Of a stretch of 14,484 nt of DNA, positions 1-9,760 are shown one piece after another. Position numbers and translations under genes: made by a program. The stretch comes from Desulfuromonas sp. (GTDB lineage: Bacteria; Desulfobacterota; Desulfuromonadia; Desulfuromonadales; SZUA-401). The stretch spans positions 1 through 14,484 of the forward strand of contig PKUI01000147.1 in NCBI GenBank assembly GCA_002869605.1. Direction: 5' to 3'. Numbering within the stretch: position 1 is the first letter of the stretch; every line of letters begins with the position of its first letter. Below the pieces are notes generated by a model that had not been told where the DNA came from, ran no database searches, and worked only from the letters and a program-made list of their open reading frames with translations.

Positions 1-167
1 AGGAGGACCTCGAAAACCTCAAACAGCAGGTGCAGCATATCGACGGTCGCTCCTTCTGCGCCCTCGCCCAGGGGGCGATGGGGCCGGTGAGCGCGCTGCT
101 GCGCCTGTTTGAAGATGAAATCCGCGATCACATCCGCCAGCGCGGGTGTCCGCTGCACAAGGGATAG
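1..167 (+). CDS. nuoF: NADH-quinone oxidoreductase subunit F, C-terminal end (partial)
   Basis: This is the last 54 codons of a gene that begins before the window; the reading frame starts at base 3 and ends with TAG at 165-167. NuoF carries the FMN/NADH site and [4Fe-4S] cluster N3 in the peripheral arm of complex I. The visible tail has GRSFCALAQGA followed by an amphipathic helix, matching the family region around the fourth cysteine ligand of N3 (SFCALA here, TFCAHA in E. coli). The first three ligands and the NADH domain lie upstream. Its stop is 9 bases before the nuoG start, so the two are co-transcribed. The assignment rests on the short match plus its position directly before nuoG. 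Confidence 0.85.
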   Translation, partial: EDLENLKQQVQHIDGRSFCALAQGAMGPVSALLRLFEDEIRDHIRQRGCPLHKG

Positions 168-176
168 CTTGTCCGT

Positions 177-2585
177 ATGCCGACTCTGACCATCGACAAC
201 CTGAGCGTCACCGTCCCCGAGGGGAGCAACGTGCTCGATGCCGCCATCGAGCTCGGAATCGTGGTGCCGCACTTCTGTTACCACAAGGCGCTCGGGGCGA
301 TCGGTTCCTGCCGCCTGTGCGCCATGACCTTTGTCGAGGGTCCGGTCAAGGGGGTGCAGATGGGCTGCATGGTCCAGGCCGCCGATGACATGGTGGTGAC
401 CACCGGCGATGCCGAGTCGATGGACCAGCGGAGTAACGTGATCGAGTGGCTGATGAGCAACCACACCCACGACTGCCCGGTCTGTGACGAGGGGGGTGAA
501 TGCCAGCTGCAGGACATGACCATCGCCGGTGGGCATGCCATCCGCCGCTATGACGGACCGAAACGCACCTACCTCAACCAGGACCTCGGTCCCTTTGTGG
601 TTCAGGAGATGAATCGCTGTATCCAGTGTTACCGCTGCTCGCGGACCTACCAGGAGTACTGCGGCGGTGACGACTACGGGGTGCTCGGTTCGCGCAACCG
701 GGTCAGCTACGGGCGTTTCCAGTCGGGGCGGCTGGAGAGCCCCTTCTCCGGCAACATTATTGATCTCTGCCCGACCGGGGTGCTGACCGACAAGACCTTC
801 CGCTTTACCAGCCGCCACTACGACCTGCAGGAGGCGCCCTCGGTCTGCCCGCACTGCTCGGTCGGCTGCGCGGTGGTCCCGGGTGGACGTTTCCGGGAGC
901 TGCAACGGATCGTGGCCGGGAACAACCCCGAGGTCAACGACTGTTTCATTTGCGACCGGGGTCGCTTCGGGCATGCCTATGCCAACCACCCCGATCGCCC
1001 CCGTACCCCGACCATCCAGGGGCGTGAAGTCTCCTGGGACGAGGCGCTACAGGCGCTCGAGGAGCTGGTGTTCGAGATGACCGCGCGTCACGGTGACGGT
1101 AGCGTCGCCCTGCTCGGTTCGTCGCGCGCCTCTCTCGAGGCCAACGCGCTGCTGGTCGAATGGGGGCGTAAGCGCAACCTGCCGGTGGTGCTCGAGGCGC
1201 ACACGCGCCGCGACCGGGCAGCACGCCAGGCGGTGCAGGGGCTTGCACACAGCGCCAGCCTCGAGGATGTCCGCAACAGCGACCTGCTGGTGATGGTCGG
1301 CTGCGATCCCCTCGCCGAGGCCCCGGTGCTCGGGCTGGCGATGCGCCAGGCGGCGCGCAAGGGAACCCGGGTCATCTGCATCGACCCGCGTCCGGTTAAG
1401 CTCCCCTGTCGTCTCGAGAACCTGCCGTTGGCGGCGCGTGATCTCGACCTTGCCCTCGAGGTGCTGGGAGGCAAACAACACGCCGAACTCGGTGACGCGG
1501 CGCTGGAGTTTCTCGCCACGGTGCGCGAAGCTCTGGAGACGGCAGAGCGTCCGGTGCTGATCGGTGGTGCCCATCTGCTCGGCTACGACGGCATCGAGCG
1601 GCTGCAGGCGCTGGCGCTGCACAGTAGCTCCGGAGAGAAGCACTGCCTGAGCTATAGCGTCTTCAACGGTCCGAACAGCATCGGCGCCGCGCTGCTCGCC
1701 GAAACCGACGACGATTTCGAGAAGCTCCTCGAGTCGATGGAGGCCGGTACCATCCGCACACTGATCTGCCTCGCGAGCGACCCCTTGAGCGATACCGCCG
1801 ATCCTGGACGCACCGCCGTGGCGCTGGCGCACCTCGAGAAGCTGGTGGTGATCGACTCTCTGCCGACCCTGACGACCCGTCGCGCCGACATCCTGCTGCC
1901 GAGCCGGGTGGTGACCGAGAGTGACGGCATCTTCGTCAATGCCGAGGGGCGCATGCAGGCCTTCGCCCGGGTGCTTGACCCGGGAGAGCCGCTGCGTGTC
2001 GCTGCCGACGGGAGCTACCCCCTGCGCAGCTTCGAGGGGGCGACCCCCGGCAGCGCGCCGCTTCCCGACTGGCTGATCCTCGAGAAGCTGCTCGGACGCA
2101 GCGAGAGCCTGGCCGAATTGCGTCGTGAGCTCGAAACCAACGATCCGCGACTGGCTGGGCTGTCAACCCTGTCTCCGGGGGATGTCGGTCGGCGCGTGAC
2201 GGTTGCCCCGCAAGTGACTTTTGAGCCTGAACCGCGTATCGTAGAGCCGCTTCCCGAAGGCGGGCTGCGTCTGCTGGCGGTAGCCGACACCTTCGGTAGC
2301 GGTCTGCTCGCCTCGCTGTGCAGGCATCTTCAGGTGCTGATCCCCGATCCCTACGTGCGCATGTCGAGCGTCGACGCGCAACGTTACGGGGTGGCCGACG
2401 GTGACCGGGTACGGCTGCATACCCAGCACGCCTCGGCCAGGGTGCGGGTGATCGTCGAGCCGGAGCTGACCCCGGGTCTGCTGCTGGTACCGCGCCTGCG
2501 CAATACCCCGTTGGAGATGTTCGTCCCGGGCAGCACTGCCTGGCCGTGCCGCATCGATAAGGAGGCGTCATGTACGATATCCTGA
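177..2585 (+). CDS. nuoG: NADH-quinone oxidoreductase subunit G (Fe-S / molybdopterin-fold subunit)
   Basis: NuoG passes electrons from NuoF through its Fe-S chain in the cytoplasmic arm of complex I. The 802 residues show all expected cluster ligands. N1b uses C34, C45, C48 and C64. N5 uses H96, C100, C103 and C109, the His-Cys HxxxCxxCxxxxxC pattern. N4 uses C148, C151, C154 and C198. An E. coli-like off-path N7 uses C224, C227, C231 and probably C259. A degenerate molybdopterin-oxidoreductase domain follows to about residue 690, then a dinucleotide-binding-like C-terminal domain (about 710-795). E. coli NuoG is longer, at about 908 residues; the shorter length here is not a truncation because both ends of the fold are present. 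The end overlaps nuoH by 16 bases. Confidence 0.97.
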   Translation: MPTLTIDNLSVTVPEGSNVLDAAIELGIVVPHFCYHKALGAIGSCRLCAMTFVEGPVKGVQMGCMVQAADDMVVTTGDAESMDQRSNVIEWLMSNHTHDCPVCDEGGECQLQDMTIAGGHAIRRYDGPKRTYLNQDLGPFVVQEMNRCIQCYRCSRTYQEYCGGDDYGVLGSRNRVSYGRFQSGRLESPFSGNIIDLCPTGVLTDKTFRFTSRHYDLQEAPSVCPHCSVGCAVVPGGRFRELQRIVAGNNPEVNDCFICDRGRFGHAYANHPDRPRTPTIQGREVSWDEALQALEELVFEMTARHGDGSVALLGSSRASLEANALLVEWGRKRNLPVVLEAHTRRDRAARQAVQGLAHSASLEDVRNSDLLVMVGCDPLAEAPVLGLAMRQAARKGTRVICIDPRPVKLPCRLENLPLAARDLDLALEVLGGKQHAELGDAALEFLATVREALETAERPVLIGGAHLLGYDGIERLQALALHSSSGEKHCLSYSVFNGPNSIGAALLAETDDDFEKLLESMEAGTIRTLICLASDPLSDTADPGRTAVALAHLEKLVVIDSLPTLTTRRADILLPSRVVTESDGIFVNAEGRMQAFARVLDPGEPLRVAADGSYPLRSFEGATPGSAPLPDWLILEKLLGRSESLAELRRELETNDPRLAGLSTLSPGDVGRRVTVAPQVTFEPEPRIVEPLPEGGLRLLAVADTFGSGLLASLCRHLQVLIPDPYVRMSSVDAQRYGVADGDRVRLHTQHASARVRVIVEPELTPGLLLVPRLRNTPLEMFVPGSTAWPCRIDKEASCTIS

Positions 2586-3568
2586 TCGATCTGGCGATTA
2601 TCGCCGTCAAGCTGCTGCTGGTGTTCGCCATCGTACTGAGTATGGCGGCGTACCTGGTGCTGGCCGAGCGCAAGATCCTCGGGCGTATGCAGCTGCGTTA
2701 CGGACCCAACCGGGTTGGTCCCTTCGGACTGCTGCAGCCGCTCGCCGATGTGATCAAGCTGCTGTCCAAGGAGGACTTCGTCCCCGCCGCCGGCGATCGC
2801 TGGATTTTCCTGCTCGCACCCGGGGTCACCGCGCTCACCGCGTTGATGGTCTTTGCCGTAGTCCCCTTCGGGCCGCCGCTGCACCTGTTCGGCCGCGAGA
2901 TTCCGCTGGTAATCTGCGATCTGAATATCGGCGTACTCTACTTCCTCGGTTTTTCCTCGCTGGCGGTCTATGGCGTCGCTCTGGGCGGCTGGGCCTCAAA
3001 CTCCAAGTACGCGCTGCTCGGCTCGATCCGCGGCCTGGCGCAGCTGATCTCCTATGAACTGTCGATGGGTATGGCGCTGGTGCCGGTGATCATGATGTCC
3101 CGCTCCTTCTCGCTGACCGAGATCGTCAAGGCGCAGGCCGATATCCCCTTCGCGCTGCTCAACCCGACCGGCTTCCTGATCTTCCTGATCAGCGTGTTGG
3201 CCGAATCGAAGCGTACCCCCTTCGATCTGCCCGAGGCCGAAAACGAGCTGGTGGCCGGTTTCCACGCCGAGTACAGCGGCATGCGCTTCGGCCTGTTCTT
3301 CGTCGGTGAGTACATCAACATGGTGGTGCTCGGCGCGATGGTGACCATTTTCTTCCTCGGTGGCTGGAACGGCCCGCTGCTGCCGCCGATGGTCTGGTTC
3401 GCGATCAAGGTGCTGGCGGTCAACTTCATGTTTATCTGGGTGCGTGGTTCGCTGCCGCGTTTCCGCTATGACCAGCTGATGAATCTCGGCTGGAAGGTGC
3501 TGGTACCGATCTCGCTGCTCAACGTGCTGGTCAGCGGTGCCTTGATCATGTGGTGGAGGGGCGTATGA
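2570..3568 (+). CDS. nuoH: NADH-quinone oxidoreductase subunit H (quinone-site membrane subunit)
   Basis: NuoH (ND1) is the membrane subunit that forms the quinone chamber with NuoB, NuoD and NuoI and starts the proton channel. The 332 residues form about eight hydrophobic membrane segments. The two family signatures are clear: AERKILGRMQLRYGPNRVGP at residues 32-51, and ESKRTPFDLPEAENELVAGF at 212-231, the conserved acidic loop bordering the quinone pocket. The start is fixed by a perfect AAGGAGG at 2559-2565, five bases before the ATG, and it lies inside the end of nuoG, implying translational coupling. The stop TGA shares bases with the nuoI ATG. Length is normal for the family. Confidence 0.98.
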   Translation: MYDILIDLAIIAVKLLLVFAIVLSMAAYLVLAERKILGRMQLRYGPNRVGPFGLLQPLADVIKLLSKEDFVPAAGDRWIFLLAPGVTALTALMVFAVVPFGPPLHLFGREIPLVICDLNIGVLYFLGFSSLAVYGVALGGWASNSKYALLGSIRGLAQLISYELSMGMALVPVIMMSRSFSLTEIVKAQADIPFALLNPTGFLIFLISVLAESKRTPFDLPEAENELVAGFHAEYSGMRFGLFFVGEYINMVVLGAMVTIFFLGGWNGPLLPPMVWFAIKVLAVNFMFIWVRGSLPRFRYDQLMNLGWKVLVPISLLNVLVSGALIMWWRGV

Positions 3569-4098
3569 GGCATTTCTGGCGCGGCCTGATCGGCACCCTG
3601 AAGCCGTTCGCGGTGACCTTCCGCTACATGTTCACGCGTCCGACCACCATCCAGTACCCGGAGCAGAAGCGCATCCCGGCGGCGCGTTACCGTGCGCGCA
3701 TGGTGCTGACCCGCGACCCTGATGGCGAAGAGCGCTGCGTCGCCTGCCACCTGTGCAGCGCCGCCTGCCCGGTCGACTGCATCTCTATGCAGGCTGCCGA
3801 GCGGGAGGACGGGAGGCGCTACGCGGCCTGGTTCCGCATCAATTTCGCGCGCTGCATCTTCTGCGGCCTGTGCGCCGAGGCCTGCCCGACACTGGCGATC
3901 CAGATGTCACCGGAATACGAGATTTGCAAGCGTGACCCCTTGAGCCTGGTGTTCGAGAAGGAGGACCTATTGATCGCCGACGGTGGCAAGGACAACAGCT
4001 ACAACTTCTACCGTCACGCCGGGATCGGCGTGGTGAACCCGCGCGGCGGCAACCCGGGCGAAAATCCCCCCGAAGACCCGCGCAGCCTACTGCCGTGA
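3565..4098 (+). CDS. nuoI: NADH-quinone oxidoreductase subunit I (2x[4Fe-4S] ferredoxin-type)
   Basis: NuoI carries clusters N6a and N6b, which deliver electrons to N2 next to the quinone site. The 177-residue protein has two ferredoxin motifs: C58, C61, C64 and C68 (CVACHLCSAACP) and C97, C100, C103 and C107 (CIFCGLCAEACP). An amphipathic N-terminal stretch that lies on the membrane precedes them. I chose the ATG at 3565. It overlaps the nuoH stop as ATGA, has GGAGGGG just upstream, and gives the usual family N-terminus (MRHFW). A longer frame from GTG at 3550 adds only five residues inside nuoH and is less likely. The proline- and glycine-rich C-terminal tail after residue 155 is variable in the family. 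Confidence 0.97.
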   Translation: MRHFWRGLIGTLKPFAVTFRYMFTRPTTIQYPEQKRIPAARYRARMVLTRDPDGEERCVACHLCSAACPVDCISMQAAEREDGRRYAAWFRINFARCIFCGLCAEACPTLAIQMSPEYEICKRDPLSLVFEKEDLLIADGGKDNSYNFYRHAGIGVVNPRGGNPGENPPEDPRSLLP

Positions 4099-4114
4099 TG
4101 GAAGTGCAAGGACG

Positions 4115-4632
<518 letters not shown>

Positions 4633-4636
<4 letters not shown>

Positions 4637-4938
4637 TCGTCCCGATTGCCCACGTCCTGACCTTCGCCGCGCTGCTGTTCGTCATGGGGCTGGTAACGGT
4701 GCTGGTACGGCGCAACCTGATCATGATCCTGATCGGCATCGAGATCATGATCAACGCGGCCGGGGTGGTGATGGTCGCCGGATCGGCGCTCTGGCAACAG
4801 GTCGACGGCCAGGTGTTCGTGCTGTTCATGATGGCGATGACGTCGTCCGAGGTGGCTATTTCCCTGGCGATGGTGGTTTATCTGCACCGGCGTCGGCGCA
4901 CCGTGGAGGCGGACGCCTTCAACGAGTTGAGAGGCTAA
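4633..4938 (+). CDS. nuoK: NADH-quinone oxidoreductase subunit K
   Basis: NuoK (ND4L) is a three-helix membrane subunit of the proton-translocating arm. The 101 residues match the family length. They carry the two buried glutamates needed for proton transfer, E37 (GIEIMINAAG) and E73 (TSSEVAISLAM), which correspond to E36 and E72 of the E. coli protein. The MAMTSSEVAISLAMVVYLHR segment (67-86) is nearly diagnostic. The ATG overlaps the nuoJ stop by four bases and follows a good AGGGAGGG site, so translation is probably coupled. nuoL begins three bases after its stop. Confidence 0.97.
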
Positions 4939-4941
4939 TCG

Positions 4942-6822
4942 ATGTCGCCCAAGCTGCTTTTTCTGATCCCTTTGCTCCCCCTGGCCTGTGCCGTGGTCAA
5001 CATGCTGTTCGGCCGCTTGTTGCCGCGTCGGGTGGTGACCGGGATGGCGGTCGCCGGGGTGGCCGTGGCAGCACTGCTGGCGCTGAAGCTCTGGCCGCTG
5101 GCGGCCGGCGAGGGAACCCGGGTGACGCTCTATACCTGGTTTTCCAGCGGCAGCTTCAACGTGCCGATGGAACTGCTCTATGATCGCCTGGCGGCGCCGA
5201 TGACATTGATGGTGACCGCGGTTGCAACCCTGATCCATCTCTACGCCGTCGGTTACATGGAGAAAGAGCGGGATGCGGCACGTTTCTTCGCGCTGCTCAA
5301 CCTGTTCGTGTTCGCCATGCTGCTGATCGTGCTGGCCGACAACCTGTTGCTACTGTTTCTCGGCTGGGAGGGGGTCGGTTTCTGCTCCTACGCGCTGATC
5401 GGCTTCTGGTACTCCGAAGAGAAGAACGCCCTGGCCGGGCGCAAGGCGTTCCTGGTCACCCGGGCCGGAGACGTGTTCCTGCTGATCGCGCTGATGTGGC
5501 TGTTTGCCCTTACCGGCAGCCTGTCTCTGAGCGAGATCAACCTCGCGGCCTCTGGGCTGGCACCGACGGTTGTAACCGTGCTCGGATTGCTGGTACTACT
5601 CGGGGCCTGTGGCAAGTCGGCGCAGCTGCCGCTGATGACCTGGCTGGCCGACGCCATGGCCGGTCCGACCCCGGTTTCGGCGCTGATCCATGCTGCGACC
5701 ATGGTTACCGCCGGGGTCTACCTGCTGTGCCGTCTCTTTCCACTGCTTTCACTCTCCGCCACGGCGATGGCCGCCGTCGCCGGGGTCGGCGCGCTGACCG
5801 CCCTGTATGCTGCCACCTGCGCCCTCGCCCAGCGCGAGATCAAGCGGGTGCTCGCCTACTCGACCATGAGCCAGGTCGGCTACATGTTTCTGGCTGTCGG
5901 CGCCGGCAGCGTGGCGATGGCGCAGTTCCACCTGCTGGTGCACGCCTTCTTCAAGGCGCTGCTGTTCATGACCGCTGGCTGCGTTATTCATCTTGCCGGC
6001 GAGGAGAACGATATCTTCAGGATGGGCGGCATCTGGCGCCTGTCGCGCCCGGTGGCGCTGCTGCTGATCGCCGGCGGGCTCTGCCTGGCCGGGGCGCCAC
6101 TCACCGGGGGCTTCTTCTCCAAGGACGCAGTACTATTGGCGGCCTTTGCCCACCCCGACCCGTTCTATCGTGTGCTGTGGGGGATCGGCGCGCTGACCGC
6201 ACTGCTGACCTCGTTCTATACCTTCCGCCTGCTCTACCTGGTGCTGGCCGGTGAGCCGCGCAACCAGGCGCATCCGCACGCACCCGGACGCCTGATGGTC
6301 TGGCCGCTGGTGCCGCTGGCGCTGCTCGGCCTGGCCGGCGGCCTGTTCAACCTGCCGGCGCTGCTCGGTGGCGGTGAGCCGTTGAGTACCTGGTACGGGC
6401 ACGCTGCCATGCACAGCGTAAGCCATACCACCGAGTGGCTGCTCTGGCTGCTGGCCAGCGGCCTGTTCGCCGGTGGATGGCTGCTGGCGCATTACCGCTA
6501 CGGCCGGGGCTTCCGCCCCGCGCGCGAGGATCGCCTGGGCCGTTTCCTGCTGCATGGCTGGCAGGCGGATGCGCTGGTCGAGAAAGGCATCCTGGCCCCC
6601 TTCCGGGCGGCAACCCGCTTTGCCTTTCATGGTCTCGACCGGGCGTTGATCGATGGCCTGCTCATGGAGGCCGGACGCACCTCGCTGCGCATCAGCGAAG
6701 GGCTGAGGGGACTGGCGACCGGGAGGGTCTCGACCTACCTTGGAGCGTTTGCATGGGGGCTGTTTGTGCTGCTCTGCTGGGCGGCGGTGAAGTCGCTGCT
6801 GCATGTCGGCGGTGGACACTGA
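4942..6822 (+). CDS. nuoL: NADH-quinone oxidoreductase subunit L (antiporter-like proton channel)
   Basis: NuoL (ND5) is the distal Mrp-antiporter-like proton pump and carries the long lateral helix that clamps the membrane arm. The 626 residues hold the key charged positions: E143 in LGWEGVGFCSYALIGFWY, D177, and K225 in CGKSAQLPLMTWLADAM. H250 follows in ALIHAATMVTAGVY, then the REIKRVLAYSTMSQVGYMFL helix, HAFFKALLFMTAG, and the lysine of GGFFSKDAVLLAA. The extended C-terminal part after about residue 500 fits the lateral helix plus the last membrane helix, which separates NuoL from NuoM and NuoN. GAGAGG lies shortly before the ATG. Length is normal (E. coli 613). Confidence 0.98.
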   Translation: MSPKLLFLIPLLPLACAVVNMLFGRLLPRRVVTGMAVAGVAVAALLALKLWPLAAGEGTRVTLYTWFSSGSFNVPMELLYDRLAAPMTLMVTAVATLIHLYAVGYMEKERDAARFFALLNLFVFAMLLIVLADNLLLLFLGWEGVGFCSYALIGFWYSEEKNALAGRKAFLVTRAGDVFLLIALMWLFALTGSLSLSEINLAASGLAPTVVTVLGLLVLLGACGKSAQLPLMTWLADAMAGPTPVSALIHAATMVTAGVYLLCRLFPLLSLSATAMAAVAGVGALTALYAATCALAQREIKRVLAYSTMSQVGYMFLAVGAGSVAMAQFHLLVHAFFKALLFMTAGCVIHLAGEENDIFRMGGIWRLSRPVALLLIAGGLCLAGAPLTGGFFSKDAVLLAAFAHPDPFYRVLWGIGALTALLTSFYTFRLLYLVLAGEPRNQAHPHAPGRLMVWPLVPLALLGLAGGLFNLPALLGGGEPLSTWYGHAAMHSVSHTTEWLLWLLASGLFAGGWLLAHYRYGRGFRPAREDRLGRFLLHGWQADALVEKGILAPFRAATRFAFHGLDRALIDGLLMEAGRTSLRISEGLRGLATGRVSTYLGAFAWGLFVLLCWAAVKSLLHVGGGH

Positions 6823-6837
6823 TATGGACGTGAAATC

Positions 6838-8343
6838 ATGCTAGAGACGACCTTGCATACCTTCCCGGTGTTAAGCTGCCTGGTGCTGATCCCGGTGATC
6901 GGGGCGGCGGCTTGCCTGCTGATGCGGCACAATGACGACCTGGCGCGCTGGTGCGCGATAGCGACCGGCCTGAGCGTGTTGGTGTTGAGTATCTGGTGCT
7001 ACGCGGCGTTGGCCGACGGCAGCGGTTGGCTGCTGGTCGAGGACTACCCGTGGGTGCCGCGCTTCGGCATGCGCTTCACCCTGGCCATTGACGGCCTGTC
7101 GCTGTTAATGATCCTGCTCACCGCCATCCTGCAGGTGGTGGCGGTCGGGGTCTCCTGGCCGCAGCGCCGCGAGGTCTGGTTGCTTTGTCATCTGCTGCTG
7201 CTCACCGAGGCCGGCCTGATGGGAGTGTTCCTGGCCCACGACCTGGTGCTGTTCTACCTCTTCTGGGAGGTGGCGCTGATCCCGATGTTCTTCATCATCG
7301 CGGTCTGGGGTCACGAGGGGCGGCGAGCCGCGGCGCTCAAGTTTTTCCTCTACACCCTGGCCGGGAGTTTCTTTCTGCTGCTGGCGATCATCGGCCTCTA
7401 TCTGGTGCATGGGCAGCAGACCGGGGTCTATACCTTCTGCCTTACCGAGCTGCAGCAGACCGAGATGAGCCCTGCCGTCGAGTGGTTGCTTTACCTCGGC
7501 TTCCTGGTTGCCTACGTGATCAAGATGCCGTTGGTGCCGTTTCACACCTGGCTCCCCGATGCCCACAGCGAGGCGCCGGCGGCCGGTTCCATCGACCTTG
7601 CCGGCCTGCTGCTGAAGACCGGGGTCTACGGCTGGCTCCGCTTCGGGCTGGCGCTGTTCCCCAACGCGGCACAACAGAGCTTGCCGTGGCTGGCACTGCT
7701 GGCGCTGATCGGTATCTTCCACGCGGCGCTGTGTGCCTATCGCCAGGAGTACGTCAAGCGCTTGATCGCTTACTCGTCCATCTCCCACCTCGGCTTCGTG
7801 GTGCTCGGCATCTGTGCCTGGCAGACCACCGCCATGGAGGGGGGTATCCTGCAGATGTTCAACCACGGCATCACCTCCGGGGCACTGTTCTCCATGGTCG
7901 GCATGATCCATGTCCGCTGCGCCTCGCAGGGGCTGTGTGACATGAGCGGCCTGTGGGGGCGCATCCCGCTGCTCTCGGCGGTATTCCTGTTCTTCTCCCT
8001 CGCCTCCCTGGGGCTGCCGGGGCTGAATAACTTCACCGGCGAAATCATGGTGTTGATCGGTACCTTCCAGGTTCAGCCGCTGTGGGCGGTGATCGCCGCT
8101 GTCGGGGTGCTGTTCGGAGCAGCCTACATGCTGCACATGGTCCAAGGGGTGATCTGGGGGCCGACCGGCGATAAGACGCCCTGGCCTGACCTCGGTCTGC
8201 GCGAGGGACTGCTGATGTTGCCGCTGATGGTGCTGGTGGTTTGGGTCGGGATCTACCCCGAGACCTTCCTGGTGCCGTTGCGGGACCCGGTGCAGAGCCT
8301 GCTGCAGGGTGGCTGGCCGCCGCTGCCGGGGGTGACGCCATGA
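6838..8343 (+). CDS. nuoM: NADH-quinone oxidoreductase subunit M (antiporter-like proton channel)
   Basis: NuoM (ND4) is the middle antiporter-like proton channel. The 501 residues contain E144 in LFYLFWEVALIPMFFI, the same number as the essential glutamate of E. coli NuoM. K229 lies in YVIKMPLVPFHTWLPDAHSE and the coupled helix is LLLKTGVYGWLRFG. A later conserved helix is KRLIAYSSISHLGFVVLG, and the LNNFTGEIMVLIG segment near residue 400 is also typical. About fourteen membrane segments can be traced. It starts 15 bases after nuoL. An earlier ATG at 6824 is closed by TAG after six codons, so 6838 is the start. Its stop overlaps the nuoN start as ATGA. Confidence 0.98.
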   Translation: MLETTLHTFPVLSCLVLIPVIGAAACLLMRHNDDLARWCAIATGLSVLVLSIWCYAALADGSGWLLVEDYPWVPRFGMRFTLAIDGLSLLMILLTAILQVVAVGVSWPQRREVWLLCHLLLLTEAGLMGVFLAHDLVLFYLFWEVALIPMFFIIAVWGHEGRRAAALKFFLYTLAGSFFLLLAIIGLYLVHGQQTGVYTFCLTELQQTEMSPAVEWLLYLGFLVAYVIKMPLVPFHTWLPDAHSEAPAAGSIDLAGLLLKTGVYGWLRFGLALFPNAAQQSLPWLALLALIGIFHAALCAYRQEYVKRLIAYSSISHLGFVVLGICAWQTTAMEGGILQMFNHGITSGALFSMVGMIHVRCASQGLCDMSGLWGRIPLLSAVFLFFSLASLGLPGLNNFTGEIMVLIGTFQVQPLWAVIAAVGVLFGAAYMLHMVQGVIWGPTGDKTPWPDLGLREGLLMLPLMVLVVWVGIYPETFLVPLRDPVQSLLQGGWPPLPGVTP

Positions 8344-9746
8344 GCGGACTCGAGTTGATCGCTCTGTTGCCGATCCTGATCCTGGTCGGCGGCTCGTGCC
8401 TGGTGTTGATGATGGCGACCTTTGCCCAGGAACGCCCGGTACAGTTTGGCACCGGTATTGTCTGCGCCCTGCTGGCAGCAGTGTTTGCCGGTTTCGGGCC
8501 GGGTGAGGTCTCCCAGATCGCAGGGATGTTCTCGGCCAACGGCTATGCGCGCTTCTTTGTGATTCTCTGGTCATTGACCGCCGCCCTGACCCTGATGCTG
8601 TCGAGCGACTGGGGGAACGAGGACGATTTCCCTTCGGGGGAGTACACGGCACTGGTGCTGTTTGCCGCCGCCGGCATGGGGATGCTCTCCTCGGCGATTT
8701 CGTTGCTCGGGTTTTTCCTCGGGCTCGAGACCTTTACCCTGGTGCTGTACATCCTGATCGCCTTTCATCGTAACCGCGATGCCGGGATGGAGGCGGGCCT
8801 CAAGTACCTGGTGCTCGGTGCGGTGGCGACCGGCTTCGTCGCCTTCGCGATTGCGTTGATCTACGTGGTCGCCGGGACTTTCGCCCTGCCGGATGCCCTG
8901 CTGGCCCTTGAAGGGGAGCATGGCTTGCGTTCCTTCGGCTTGATGGCCTGGTCGCTGCTGCTGGTGGCGATCGGCTTCAAGATCTCGCTGGTTCCCTTCC
9001 ACCTCTGGACCCCCGATGTCTACCAGGGAGCCCCGGCCCCGGTCAGCGGCCTGCTCTCCAGCGGGGCCAAGGGGGCCGTGCTCGCGGCGCTGGTGCCGAT
9101 GCTCTATGTTGCCTCGCCCGAAGTGCTCAACCTGCTGACGGTGATGGTCCTGTTGTCACTGGTGGTCGGCAGCTTTGCGGCGTTGCGCCAGTCGAACGTC
9201 AAACGGATGCTGGCGTTTTCCTCGGTGGTGCACATGGGTTATGCCGTCACCGCGCTGATTGCCGGCGGCGAGGCGGGCCGCAGCGCGCTGGTGTTCTACG
9301 TGGTGGTCTACGCGGCCAGTAACCTCGGTGCTTTCGGCGTGCTTGCCACCTTGGCACGCGACGGTGTCGAGCTTCAGGAGCGCGACCAGCTGCGCGGAGC
9401 CGGTTATTACATGCCGTGGCGCGCCGGTCTGCTGAGTTTCTTCATGTTGTCGCTGGCGGGCATCCCGCTCACCGGTGGCTTCATCGGCAAGTTCGGCATT
9501 TTCATGGCGGCGCTCAAGGCCGACCTGGTCGCCCTGGCGGTGTTCGGGGTGCTTGCGTCGCTGCTTTCGGTCTACTACTATTTCCAGGTGATCATGGTGA
9601 TGTACATGGATGTTCCGGAGGAAGGGGACTTTCGCAAGGCGGTAGCGCCTGAAAGCGCGGCTCTGGCGGTCTGTTTCCTGGCCCTGCTGTTGCTAGGGAT
9701 CTTCCCGGGGGCGTTGATCGACCTGATCGGACGAATCGTATCCTGA
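8340..9746 (+). CDS. nuoN: NADH-quinone oxidoreductase subunit N (antiporter-like proton channel)
   Basis: NuoN (ND2) is the antiporter-like subunit nearest NuoK. From ATG 8340 it has 468 residues. E130 lies in LGFFLGLETFTLVLYILIAF. K214 lies in IGFKISLVPFHLWTPDVYQG, a family signature. Conserved later helices are NVKRMLAFSSVVHMGYAV and GIPLTGGFIGKFGIF. An upstream in-frame start at 8241 lies entirely inside nuoM and would add a 33-residue non-hydrophobic leader, so it is rejected. The ATG overlaps the nuoM stop by four bases. The next gene starts 14 bases downstream with no terminator between, so transcription probably continues. Confidence 0.97.
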   Translation: MSGLELIALLPILILVGGSCLVLMMATFAQERPVQFGTGIVCALLAAVFAGFGPGEVSQIAGMFSANGYARFFVILWSLTAALTLMLSSDWGNEDDFPSGEYTALVLFAAAGMGMLSSAISLLGFFLGLETFTLVLYILIAFHRNRDAGMEAGLKYLVLGAVATGFVAFAIALIYVVAGTFALPDALLALEGEHGLRSFGLMAWSLLLVAIGFKISLVPFHLWTPDVYQGAPAPVSGLLSSGAKGAVLAALVPMLYVASPEVLNLLTVMVLLSLVVGSFAALRQSNVKRMLAFSSVVHMGYAVTALIAGGEAGRSALVFYVVVYAASNLGAFGVLATLARDGVELQERDQLRGAGYYMPWRAGLLSFFMLSLAGIPLTGGFIGKFGIFMAALKADLVALAVFGVLASLLSVYYYFQVIMVMYMDVPEEGDFRKAVAPESAALAVCFLALLLLGIFPGALIDLIGRIVS

Positions 9747-9760
9747 CAAAGGAGTCACAG

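Noticed and set aside
8241..8339. Longer N-terminus for NuoN starting at 8241
   Set aside because: It lies inside nuoM and adds a non-hydrophobic leader unlike the family. The ATGA overlap at 8340 is the better start.
7105..8652. 515-residue minus-strand open frame opposite nuoM/nuoN
   Set aside because: It is a G+C-driven shadow of strongly recognised nuo genes, with low-complexity Q/R/H-rich translation and no family resemblance. Other long antisense frames at 1047-1832, 1936-2673, 3839-4480, 4579-5238 and 6133-6819 fail for the same reason.
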